From the NCBI GenBank assembly GCA_905331475.1, contig CAJNYU010004523.1:193728-257727 (forward strand): a stretch of 64,000 bases of DNA. Direction: 5' to 3'. The translations under genes were made by a program, and so were the position numbers. A model generated the notes under the pieces. The model was not told the DNA's origin, did no database searches, and worked only from the letters and a program-made list of their open reading frames with translations. Positions 41,291-52,984 of the stretch are shown here, piece after piece. Position 1 is the stretch's first letter. Every line of letters begins with the position of its first letter. Source of the DNA: Rotaria socialis (taxonomy: Eukaryota; Rotifera; Eurotatoria; Philodinida; Philodinidae).

Positions 41291-41739
41291 GGATTTTGAT
41301 GATTAGTTAAGAATATATTATGCATGGTTTATACAAAATCAGTAGGCATAAATTTGATGCTTATCGATTCACGGTTGATTTCGTTTTTTCTCATATTCTG
41401 ACAGAGAGAGAAAAATGGTGTATTCTTATATCACATTTTCTATGCATAACATAATTTCAACGAATAATTAGAAGATTATTTAGGTTTTTCGAATTACAAT
41501 TTCTGCCGTTCTCGTTTCTTTTTGAAGTCACTAAAATTCATGAATAAGAGAAAATAGGTGTGATCAAAAACCAACTGAAGACATTATGGTATTGTAGCTG
41601 AATGAACATCGATTTTATTATTGCTTTGACTAGCAATTACTGAACAATTCACTAGTGGAAATAAGATAAGAAAATTTCTTTACTTTTACTATTTTCAGAT
41701 ATAGACTTTGATTTATAGTTTTAGTCTAACAATAAAGAA
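41291..41739. other. Thioesterase upstream spacer
   Basis: About 450 bases with no recognisable coding sequence. It should include the promoter of the thioesterase gene and the decayed 3' edge of the FA2H pseudogene. Confidence 0.4.
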
Positions 41740-42411
41740 ATAAAACTAATTGTAAAATGTTTTCGTAGATTTGAAAAATGATGTTGGCAATGATGAATAG
41801 AACATTTTTTTTCAGGTAATTTCCTATTACTGGTATTTTCAAAATTTTATCTGGATTATAGACATGAATTAAATAACGAATTGAATCATATCAAAGATAA
41901 TTGATTAATAATCCACTTATTAAAGCATTTGGATATGCCAATTAAAATTTTTAAAGATGATCCAACGAATAAGTGCTTGAGTGTCTAATTCATGGACAGG
42001 TGAAAATACATGCCATAAATCATTTGGAGCAAACATGATGAATACCGTGTAGAAAAAATTGAAAATTTTGTGAGCGTTAACCAATGATTGGTAAATGAAA
42101 TAGAAAACGATGACATAGATACTCAATTGGAAACGAAAGAAAGAAAAACAATTAGAATCCAATAGGATCTTGTTAATGTTATTGGTGCTATTAAATAAGA
42201 TATTATAAAAGGCCAAAACAATAGTGGTAAAAAGGAAGTGATTTGTTTAGTAAGAAATTCCAAGATTTTGATTTTTATAAAAATGAACTTCATCGACATA
42301 TTTAGTTTTATTCGAGTAAATTCATTCTTCGTATTGCTCAGGTGTTAAATTCATGGCATCTTCACTTGTATAGTACTTGCAACCTGTTATTGCATCAAAG
42401 CGAGGACTAGG
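41740..42411 (-). pseudogene. FA2H: Fatty acid 2-hydroxylase (FA2H/Scs7 family) pseudogene
   Basis: Spread over three frames on the minus strand are the landmarks of the FA2H hydroxylase half, in order: a membrane stretch (ILEFLTKQITSFLPLLFWPF), FPIEYLCHRFLFH (42133 downward), FLHGIHH (about 42050), APNDLWHVFSPV (about 42025), ALISGLLINYL, stop, YDSIRYLIH (about 41930), and CSIHHCQHHFSNLRKHFTI (about 41800). These carry the three histidine clusters HRxxFH, HGxHH and HHxxHH of the di-iron site. At least two in-frame stops and three frame changes destroy the gene. Upstream, 42411-42317 (PRFDAITGCKYYTSEDAMNL...QYEE, then TGA) may be its linker region, with TGG to TGA after YEE, or an exon of something else. 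No intact copy is in the window. Confidence 0.75.
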
Positions 42412-43326
42412 AAAATTAAGAAAAACCGTCGGCATTAAAAAAAATAATAAATTAATTCTAACATTAAACTATACTCTTCGTTCTTGTTTCTTTTATAGAA
42501 CTAACATGAGTCATGATGATAAAACAAAAAAAAGAAGGTAAAAACCTGATATTTACATTTAACGCTTTGTAATATTCTTCTTATAGTTTTAGTTTTTAAC
42601 AAATAAATGCCAACTTTCGATAATTTTAAATTATTTTCTAATGCCTATTTTTCGTCCTCAGCATATTTATTATATTATTTCGAACACATCATTTTTCATA
42701 TTTCAAATTACCACTCAAAATAAAAAGAATGTAACATGTATTCAAAAAAAAAAGTAAATCGTTGATTATTGAATATAAATTTATAAATTATATCATCTAT
42801 AGACCTATCTAATATTCAAGAGCAAAATTGAATACAGATGGTCGAACTCATGAGAACAACAGTGGATGGCAAGACAAAACAACGAAGAAAAAATGCTCTC
42901 GTAACTGTAGCAGTTTGTATAATATTTACTTTTAAATCAATATGTTTGAAAAGCAAAGCTAATAAACTTTGTGTCTATAAGCAAATGAATGTTATCATAT
43001 CGTTCCCATCAATCAGTCGTACTTTTTGTGATTTTCATACATACCCGAAGCATATTAATATCATATTAATTACAAATATTAATTAAAATTTATTTTCAAT
43101 AATGATTATTCTGCTACAACTTGTCACTTAGTTTGACATAGTTCACTGACAATTGAGTATTTAACACATCCTTATCTTAGTGAGCATCTATCTATCGCTA
43201 AACATCTATATTAAAAATATATCTTGTTACTTAAGGAGTTCGCAATTAATTATTAATTATTTCATAGAGATTTGCATAAATAGAATTTTGTGCATGAGAA
43301 AACAGTTTTATATTAAATACAAGATT
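42412..43326. other. Spacer between FA2H pseudogene and EF-hand gene
   Basis: Non-coding by inspection. The open frame 42838-43086 (+) is low-complexity in composition and has no splice context. Confidence 0.45.
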
Positions 43327-43962
43327 TCAAAATCGTGCCGTTACAGTAGTAAAATCATCGTCGGATTTTTTCCCACCAATATCCTTTGATATCAAAGTTG
43401 CAAATAATGATTGATTGTTTCGAACATATGTACTAAATGTATGCCAACTTATTTCATTATCTTTATTATTAAAATTAGCACTAGTTAATATTTCATCAAT
43501 TCTTTGTGATAAACCATCTTTTGCTTTCGAAAGATTTAATAAATCAAACATATCCACTAAGATACGTTCTAATTGTGCTCGTGTTAAATATTTTTCTTTT
43601 TCTCGATCATATAAATCTAATGTTAATTTAAATTTATCTTCGAATGACCCTTGATTGAGTACGATATTAAACAGAAAAAATTCTTCAAAATTTAATTTTT
43701 TATCTTGATTTAAATCTAATACACGATATAATTGTTTAACCACCGATTTTGTAATACGACTATCATTACCATTCTGATTCTTGACAGTTTTTAAATAGCT
43801 TATAAATTCTTTATAAGAAAGATAACCGCATGGATAACAGCTATTAAAACGTTGATACCATTCTTCAATATCTTGTGCTGATAAATGGGATTCGTCAGCT
43901 AATTTATTGATTTGCGTAGATGTTAATGTTGGTGGTAGACGAGATCGAAATAGATTTTTCAT
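43327..43962 (-). CDS. EF-hand calcium-binding protein, neuronal calcium sensor-like (intronless)
   Basis: A single exon of 211 codons. The N-terminal part follows the neuronal calcium sensor pattern: LTSTQINKLADESHLSAQDI, EEWYQRFNSCYPCGYLSYKE (first EF hand, degenerate as in the family). The second EF hand, DLNQDKKLNFEEF, has all usual calcium ligands (Asp1, Asn3, Asp5, Glu12). The third (YDREKEKYLTRAQL) has Gln at position 12, and the fourth (NFNNKDNEISWHTF) has lost the ligand pattern, so perhaps only one site binds calcium well. It lacks the Gly2 myristoylation signal (MKNLF start). A link to calaxin-like proteins of similar length cannot be excluded. Lack of introns contrasts with its neighbours. 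The frame is clean, so it is taken as a working gene. Confidence 0.85.
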   Translation of the reverse strand: MKNLFRSRLPPTLTSTQINKLADESHLSAQDIEEWYQRFNSCYPCGYLSYKEFISYLKTVKNQNGNDSRITKSVVKQLYRVLDLNQDKKLNFEEFFLFNIVLNQGSFEDKFKLTLDLYDREKEKYLTRAQLERILVDMFDLLNLSKAKDGLSQRIDEILTSANFNNKDNEISWHTFSTYVRNNQSLFATLISKDIGGKKSDDDFTTVTARF

Positions 43963-46900
43963 CTATTTATGAAATATAATAATTATTCTATATTTTGATA
44001 AGTCAAAAAGAAACTAAAAAATTTCATAGAGTTCATATTTTTCTTTTGAGGAAGAGTAGCTGTAATAAATATTGATTTTTTTTATTCCTTTTAATATAAA
44101 TGCAAACACAGAAGGGTAGCAAAAACTTCTTTTTTTCTTCAATAGATATATATATTAAATGTCATTTCACCATATATGTAAAATGAGGCGATAGATCCTG
44201 AGTAAACTTACGTTCGTCAAATGAAATACGTTCTCGAAACTCAAATACAAAATACTGATATGTCATATCTCATACATGACTAACTATGCACCTATTTATT
44301 TTGTAGTCCGATGGAAGGTATATTTTTGTTATTTTCTACTGATGCATATACAAAAAATATTTGCTCGTTTCGTTTTCGTTCTCTTTTTGTGTTGATTCTT
44401 TTTCAACCTTATGATTTAGTTATTTTTATCGACTACCGACATCGCACAAGTATGTGCAGATTAAAAACCAAACAATATTCGTGTCATACATATTTGCCGT
44501 GGATAAACAAAAAGAAAAAACAAAGAATATGTCAATAGAAATAGTCTACTGCCAATAGTCGTGCCCGGACAGTACAAATTGGATCATAAATGTATTATTT
44601 TAAATTAGCTAATTACAAATAATTAATTTTTCTTTTACACTAGCAAGAGCGAGCCTGAATCGAGAAAGGATAATTCAGAAAGTGCTACGAAAGTATAAAA
44701 AAGTGTACTAATCTTCGAGAAAAATGATGAAGGTATGATGTCTTTAATAGAGTTTGCATACATACGTTTAACTTGACCAGTTTCTATTTTCTTACTGATA
44801 TGGAATTGAAAAAAATATCGTTGGCAATCTGTTATTTTGATTTTGGCGATCAAAGAAATACGAAAAATTGCTTTTTCTCACACACCAGATGTTCTTTTAG
44901 AATTAGTTGCGTGTAGAAAAAAAATGTACTGCTATGTTTTGATTTATACAACACATACAAAAATAAAATCCATAAATAGTTTTTGTTCTACAATGATTAT
45001 TTCATCGCAAAAAATAATATTATTCAAATGTTATCACAGCTAAGCATAATAAAGTAATAAAACTGTTAAATAAATATATGCTCTTATTTTCTCAAATGTG
45101 CTTCCGAGCACAATCATGAGATCAAGATCCTATCGCATAATTATTCACTTTTTACTTGGATTATTCTTATTAGATAGGTTACTTACGATATCTATTTTCA
45201 AGCGAATTATTTGTTATAAACTGGTACTCACAAAAAAAAGAAGAATGTAAAAATAGCCTTCACATAAACTTACAGAGTAATATAGTAATAAAACGAAAAT
45301 GAATAATGATTGAGACGCATTGAATACGAAAAATTGTATGTAAATAATATTATGTTTTCTTTTATTCTGTTTTTGTCTTGCATTCATATATATATAGTAT
45401 GAGCCGTAATACAAAATATGTTTCATTTGACGCTGCGACAGTATGATTACTTTATAATCTGAAATATTTTCATTAGGTTAAATGCTCTGAAGATTTTTTA
45501 TAAAAGAGTACAGACAAATGAAAAATATGATATTTTCGATCTGTAAACGAATACGACAACTACTCGTCCTACTCCTCCTCATCACGAATTGATGCTTACC
45601 AGTAGAAACTTATAAATCATTATGACTCTCATATAGATGATTATAAAAGTATTGAAATAAATACAGAATCATTGATAAAAATGCAACTTTGACAATTCTA
45701 TATTTTACTGTCAGCTAGTAAAAAGAAAGGCAAAATCAAGTTTTCAAGAAAAAAATAAGCCTTTCAACAATATAAAGTGTTTGCAACATGTTCCGTTCAA
45801 ATACAACTGATAAGAAAATTAATATAACGTGTCAGTTAAAGTCATTTTGTTGATACTCCATCTGACTGACTGATTTATAGAGAAAACAAAAGAATTTAGA
45901 AGAATAAATATATTGGTTAATACATAAAAATTGTCTGCAAATATTTTGAACGTAAAATTAATTCAGCTATTATATCTATATTAGAAAAATGTCTATGGTA
46001 TCGATTTCCATAAAATACCTTCTCTCTTTTGTTGTTATCAATCAATTTAATTCGCAGCAGAAACAATTACTGGCGTATGCCTTCATTTTTTATAGTAAAA
46101 ATGAGACGCAGTTGCAATTCTATCAGTAAAATTTCAAAATAAATTTAAATTGCTTTTTATAATACTTCTTTGAATAATGCTGATGTGTAAATTTCAATCA
46201 TTTTTTTTTATTAGACGAAGAGAATACAAATCTGATTTAAATATTTGAGAAACTATTTTCAGCTAAGTTTTAATCGCTAGATTTATTTGTTTTTTAGAGT
46301 TAATTTAATTAATGGGACATTATTCCCGATTCTCATCTTTCCGATTATGTTAAATTTTTCATCTTCTCAGTTAATCCTGTCTATTTTCATATCCTATGAC
46401 TCGTTAATTTTGAATCAAGAGCGAATCTAACGCTAATTAAATTATTTTTACTGAAAATTTAATGAAACATTTTAACAAAATGATATTTTCCTTTTTACTC
46501 AGGAAATATGTTTTTTGTATCTTGTTGGTTTTGCTTAAATAAATATTTTTTTATGAACTATGCATATATTAAGCAAGATAAGGGACTACAATTATAATCA
46601 AATTTCTTGCTTTTTGACAGAACGTTTTGGCTTAGCAACTTATGCTTCTAATATATTTATATTACAAGATAATTTATGCTTGGTTTCATTCTAACAATAT
46701 GAAAAAGTTTTTTTTCATAGATAGTCTTTTTATCGCGATAAATTTCATTTGATTGTTCGCCATTTTGCTCGTAGTAAATACATTCAATAATTTTTATCAA
46801 TACTCATCGAACTTTAATAGAAAGTAAAATAACAAGGGAAAATATTGTTTATTCAAAAGTAATGAATATAAGAATGCAAATGATGAAAATAATAAAACTA

Positions 46901-47984
46901 ATCTGTTTAATCAATACTTGCATAAGTTGTTCATTTAAAACATCTCGTTCAGAATCAGTATTTAAATGTTTAATCATTATTGTTGTGTTTCGCTTATCGC
47001 GAAAACATCAAATCTTTTAAGAAAAATAAATTGGAACTAAGTAGTTATAATGATCATTTGATTTGATATACTGTAGTAAAACAGAAAAATAAAATAGTGC
47101 GGCCATATTCTTTGTTATGCATTTTTTTATTCCTCATCGATGACAAATACATTTATATTGAAAGTCATAGAAAATGTTGATGTGCTAAGAAAAATCTAAT
47201 TGATCTTATTGTTAAATGGTTTGATTGATAATAATTGTAGCAAAAAAGAAACCTTCGTCGTAAAAATAATCTGAAGCGAATATGTGTCATATCAGCAAAA
47301 CATGACATTTAAAATTTTTAAAATAATCATATTGCATCAAAACATATGATTAGAAATATAAATTTTCAATCTTATTAAGAATATCATGTAAAAGTAATTC
47401 GAGTTACGTTATTCGTCACTGTTGAAAAATAAAGCGATGATTGCTTGTCTCCATATTCTAACTAATAATAGTGTACAGTTCTAATATTTCCTACTACAAT
47501 TTTCACATGTTATAATAGACTGGAATTTTTTCATAGGAGGTCTAGTTGAATTTATTATTCGTTTTTTCTCAATAAGTTTCTCGAGAATGATCAAGTTATG
47601 AATTCTCGTAAATATTCTATCTGACCAATGTCAGTAATTTTTGTGTAAGTCAAAATTGCAATTTGATATATCCTCGACAATTACGCATACTAGGTAGAAT
47701 TCCATATGATAACAAGAAACGATAATAATCACAGTACAGTATGCTAGAGAATAATGTTCTTTGTACAATCTTGAACTCATCTCATCCTTCAGAATACTGT
47801 TGAGCAGTGACATCCATTGATTGTCGATTATTATTCGTTGTGTAACAGTTGTGCAAACTTAAAGATCGGTCTGTCATGTTTGTGAAAGAAAGAATAGGTC
47901 GTTCATTATCTTTCTTCTCATATTTACTCACTTATCATCCAGTAAATAAAACAGTCGACTCGTCTTTTCTTTTTTATTTACAAC
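43963..47984. other. Gene-free 4 kb spacer
   Basis: A+T-rich sequence between divergently transcribed genes. Small open frames (44311-44538, 44837-45043, 45214-45426, 47631-47813) show no domains, splice context or coding-like composition. No RNA gene was recognised. Confidence 0.5.
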
Positions 47985-48560
47985 ATGCCGGGACTTACTG
48001 ATGAAATATTAACTGAAATTCGTGATGGTAATGAAAAAAAACGGTTGACTTTTGAATGAAAAATGATTTTATTTTTATCTATCTAGTCTTTAGTTTATAT
48101 GATGATCGTGGAGATCATCAAATACCGAAACATTATTTAGGTGAAGCACTTCGAGCATTAGGACTCAATCCTACAGAAGCTGAAATTCGTCTTACTCTAG
48201 CTGATCTTAATCGTATCGAACGTTTGTCCATGCAACAATTTCAAGTTATTTTTGAACGACTTAATCGACAAAAGGATTATGTTGTACCGGTAGAAGAATT
48301 TATTGATGGTTTACGTGTTTTTGATAAAGATGGAAATGGTTTAATACCTGCAACAGAACTACGTCATTTACTGACTACATTAGGTATGAAATAGTTTTGA
48401 TTAAAAACAAAAAGTATTAGAACTAATGGATTTAATATGCACATATTTAATAGGGGAACGATTGACAGATGATGAAGTCGAACAACTTATTTCGGAATTC
48501 GAAGATAAAAAGGGCATGATAATGTATGAAGATTTCATTAAGGTAGTACTGCAACGTTAA
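47985..48560 (+). CDS. Myosin essential light chain (calmodulin superfamily)
   Basis: Three exons, 47985-48027, 48087-48383 and 48454-48560; 148 residues. The sequence reads [50 protein letters not shown], then a linker, [40 protein letters not shown] and [14 protein letters not shown]. The [14 protein letters not shown] and [11 protein letters not shown]...LTTLGE segments are characteristic of myosin essential (alkali) light chains. These wrap the first IQ motif of the myosin lever arm. Only the third EF loop ([12 protein letters not shown]) looks able to bind a metal; the first ([12 protein letters not shown]) lacks the Glu at position 12. Calmodulin proper is excluded by the degenerate loops. 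Confidence 0.88.
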
Positions 48561-49586
48561 AGTGAAGAATGAACAACACAACTTAATAATGTACATTATG
48601 AATACTTTTTAACTCTTAGATCAATTATCTGCATTTCAGATAAATGTTTTGTTGGTTATATCTATACACACACACATAACTATATATATATATATCATTT
48701 TTGCTTGTAAATAACTATATATCTTCCACGTAGTTTGCATGAAAAAGCTTGCTCAACTTGAAAATTGCATGATAAAATCAGATAATTTAAAAATAAAAAT
48801 AGAATGATTACAATTGATAATCGAAATACTTGCTCAAAACTTTTGTAGTCACAAATTTGAATCAATCATTAGAATTTATGAGACATTTTGCTTCTATAGC
48901 AAAAAGCACATAATATCATGAACTGCAGTAACAAAAATATATGATATCATGTATAAAATATAGCCATTTTCGTAACCATCATTCGACAAATCCACTGGTT
49001 CCAGTTTATGATTTGTTTCCTCGATTTATGAGTAGATATCGGATAAACGAAGAGTATTCTACAAAAAAGTCAACAAAATATTTTCTCGCGATAATTTTAT
49101 TTCTTTCTGATGATTAAAAAAGATTTCAAGTGAATTCATGAACAAAAATTTGACTAATGTAGCGTAAAATTATAATCGTTCAACTGCGAGACAAAAATAG
49201 ATACTTCCTACCAAAGATCAATAATACTAAATTTCAAATGCTTCAGTCAGTTATCGATTTATGAAATAAAACTTGTAACTACTCTCTGAAAAACATTTGG
49301 CTTGTCATTAGTTTTCGATACATTATTTCTCGGGCAGAAATAAAACATAATGACTTTTTGACTAGTGAACTAGCTTAGTTATAGAATTGATTTAAATATG
49401 TAATAACTTATCATCATTTGTATTTCTTGTGTCTTAAAAATCGTTGCTTACTTGATTGTGAATGCTATATATATATCAATGAGTCAGTCTTCCTAATGTT
49501 TAGCAAATCGACCAGCTGGTATTCATTCTCACTGGGTTTAATAAATTTCGAAATAGTAAAAGTGAATTTTTTTCTTAAATCAAAAA
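48561..49586 (+). other. Light-chain 3' UTR and FOXRED2 upstream region
   Basis: Non-coding by inspection. Short CA and TA runs lie at 48665-48695. The frame at 49418-49642 only overlaps the FOXRED2 signal-peptide exon in another register. Confidence 0.45.
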
Positions 49587-52500
49587 ATGAAGTCGATCTT
49601 GTTCCTTTTCCTATTCCTAATCAATTATATTCTTACTCTTGATCAAGAACATTTTCATGATTACTGTATCATAGGAGCTGGTCCTGCAGGTATACAGTTA
49701 GCTTATTTTCTTCACAAAGCTAAACGAGACTATATTGCGTACGAAAGATCCTCTCAAGCAGGTAGATAATTAATAATAAGAATTCCTAAATTTAATATCA
49801 TTTATCTCAGGTTCATTTTTTATCAACTATCCTCGACATCGTCAATTGATTAGTATTAATAAACGTAATACGGGAGAAAAAAATCGAAAATTTAATTTAA
49901 GACACGATTGGAATTCTCTACTATCCAATGATGATCATTTACGATTTACGCATCGTTCAAAGAAACTTTTCCCATCAGCAGATCTTATGGTTAATTATTT
50001 GAATGATTTTTATCGTCACCATAATCTTCATATTCAACTTAATATAACCATAAAAAATTTAAAACCAATATCAGAACAAACAACAACATGTAGTTCAAAA
50101 GATTGTTCATTTTTATCAACTGCTCGCTTTCGAATGAATGATCAATATGATAATTCATATACTTGTGGGTTGGTTTCTATTTTTGTTTTTTGTTTTTTTC
50201 AAATGGTCCGAAGATCAATTTTACAATTTTAGAATTGTCATTGTTGCTACTGGCCTTTCTATTCCTAACATTCCACCGATCGATGGTATTGATTTAGCCG
50301 TTGGATATGAAAATGTATCACTTGTTACTGAAGAATTCGAAAATAAATCCGTTTTAATATTAGGTTAAATATAAATATGTTTGTTCTATAGAAGTGAAAA
50401 ACTGATATTTTAGGTAGAGGAAATGCAGCGTTCGAAGTTGCTCAACATATTTATGATGCTACTAATTATATTCATATGATATCTCGATCACGTGTACGCA
50501 ATGCTTATGCAACGCATTATGTTGGAGATTTGAGGTCTGAAAATAATATTTTTGTTACAATATATTTTCAGCCATTTATATACTATATTTCTATAGAGCT
50601 ATTAATAATCAATTACTTGATACATATCAATTGAAATCACTTGATGCTCTTGTTGAAATTGATTTAATGGAACATGAATTACTTCAAAATCCGGTTGATG
50701 GTCGCATTCAAATTAAATATAAAATATCTGATACGGATATAAATATTCACGAACGACAAGAAGCAGTAGCTTATGATAAAGTTATTCGATGTTTAGGATT
50801 CAAATTTGATGATTCTATTTGGCATCCGTTAGTATACTTAGGTTTACACTCTTTCAACTAGATACCAACTATTTTTCTTAATAGCTCACAATAATGCTAG
50901 TAGGCACACTCAGGTTTCTTCATATATTTAAATTACAGCGATGTAGAACGTTTCATCTTAAACAGTATAATTTATTCATATACAACTACAGAAATTTTTA
51001 TGAAAATGAGTGTGCCAGAATAAATATTTCTGCAGAAAGATTCAGCATTCAATTTTCGACAACAACCTAGAAAACTTTTGATAAAAAAAGCGTCAACGTG
51101 AAAAATCAGATAAAATAAACTTCGAACGTCTGATAAGCCGAACTTTCAAACAAAAAGAAGAATAAATAATTATTTTCATTGTATTGGTTAACGTTTTGAA
51201 GTACATGAATGGTAAAAGACAATCTTGTAGCACTTCAAAAAGAATTTCCATTAAGCATTGTTCAGCAAGTATTTTTAAGATTGATAGACAATTTTCTACC
51301 AGTCAACCAAAAGTTAATCTGAGCAACTGAAAATTATTTTCACTTTGAGAGCAATGAATTGTGCATTAGACTGAATGAATGATCAGAATTTCAAAAGAGT
51401 TCTTTATTTCATCGCATGCGACATTTTTTGGAAATTGTCGAGTATTGAATGTTGAATCTGTAACAGGAAAATCAAAATATAACGACGACCTTTAATGGCA
51501 ATATTGAGAAAATACGCAGAGGAAGATTGATCCTGGCATACCTGTTAAAAGTGAATGTTTATTAGTTTGAAACTAGAAGACACATCTATTTTATGTAAAT
51601 ATATCAGTCATATTCGTTCGTATTACAGAACAAGAAGTTCTTATGCAAAACATCACTGCTGTAAAAAAACAAAAGGTTGCTTAAAAAAAATAAAAATTTG
51701 TTTAATTTCACATAAGAGATAATTTACAAAAGTGAGTATAGTGCGCTTTTTAAGTGAGCTGATTAAAACTATTTTACATAATAGAACTTGACTAGTTACA
51801 ATCAAAAAGCAATTTAATTAAAATAATATCATGAACAAGCAGTAGTACGAAGTTTTTGAAGCAATCAGCGTAATAGTTGTCGATTTTTACCTGAGAAGAA
51901 AATCTATTCAGTGATGACAATTGCGTTTAATCACTTCATTCAAAGAAAGGATTTATCTAAATCTAAACTAGAACTTTTTGAATGTGCAGGGATGTCAAAA
52001 TAGAAAAAAATCTTGGTCGAACAAATAAATATCCAAAAATTCAGTTTGATTATCAATCGTTTGATTACGATCATTTATATTTTACTGGTACATTAATGCA
52101 TTCAATTGACTTTCGAAAATCATCTGGTGGCTTTATACATGGTTTTCGTTATCTAACGCAAACACTTTATCGAATATTTGAATATCGTTATCACGAAAAT
52201 AAATGGCCATCAATCACATTTTCATGGTATTCATTAACAAATTATTTAATTAAAAGAATGAACGAAGCTGATGGAATCTATCAAATGTTTGGACAACTTG
52301 TCGATGTTATATTAATTGATAGGTATGCGACCTTTTTTCTCTGTATTTCATAATTGTGTAAAATAACGTATGAATAGAATAAATCGTCAGTGTCGATTCA
52401 TTGAAGAATATCCAGCACGATTACTTCCACGTTTAGAAGAAATAGCAGGTTACAGATCTGAAAACTTACTGATACTGAATATGCAATATGGAATGAATTA

Positions 52501-52984
52501 TTCTGGAGCCGGTAGAATCATAATATTTTCATTTATTAAATTTGATTATTTATTCATTTTCTTTTCAATGAATAGGTCGTGATGTATTTGCATTTGATCG
52601 TGTTTCTGCTTCAGTAGATACAGCTGATAGATCTAATTTTCTTCATCCTGTTCTTTATTATTATGATTCTTCATTGGAAGGTAAATTTAAACAATTGAAA
52701 ACGAACTTGTTAAACATATTTACTGCTTATTTTAATTAGAAATAGATTTTGAAAATGTTAAAGCTGGCTTTTTACCTTTGACATCATCAACCCGTATACA
52801 TCATATTATTGAAAATGTTCTTACATCATGGATGGAACCAACAGAACATATATTACCATTAAGAATTTTTCTTGAAAATATTCTCCATGTTAATTTACAA
52901 CAGCAAACAGTCATATCTTATGCAAGAAAAAAAATGCTTCAACAAAAACTAAACATTTCAGTTCGAGTTTATTCAGAAATGTAA
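49587..52984 (+). CDS. FOXRED2: FOXRED2-like FAD-dependent oxidoreductase of the ER
   Basis: Nine exons: 49587-49761, 49811-50168, 50233-50363, 50414-50534, 50597-50827, 51990-52322, 52378-52511, 52576-52680, 52740-52984; 610 residues (human 684). Residues 1-18 form a signal peptide ([18 protein letters not shown]). A Rossmann FAD motif follows ([20 protein letters not shown]), then [42 protein letters not shown], a second nucleotide motif ([14 protein letters not shown]), [66 protein letters not shown] and [24 protein letters not shown]2 (ERFAD) works with SEL1L and OS-9 in ER-associated degradation. The C-terminus ends RVYSEM with no KDEL-like retrieval signal. The 1,162-base fifth intron is unusually long. 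Confidence 0.94.
50828..51989 (+). other. Large fifth intron of the FOXRED2-like gene
   Basis: Bounded by donor gttagt and acceptor tgtgcag; residues WHP and DVKIEKN join across it in frame. No nested gene or element was recognised. Confidence 0.55.
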
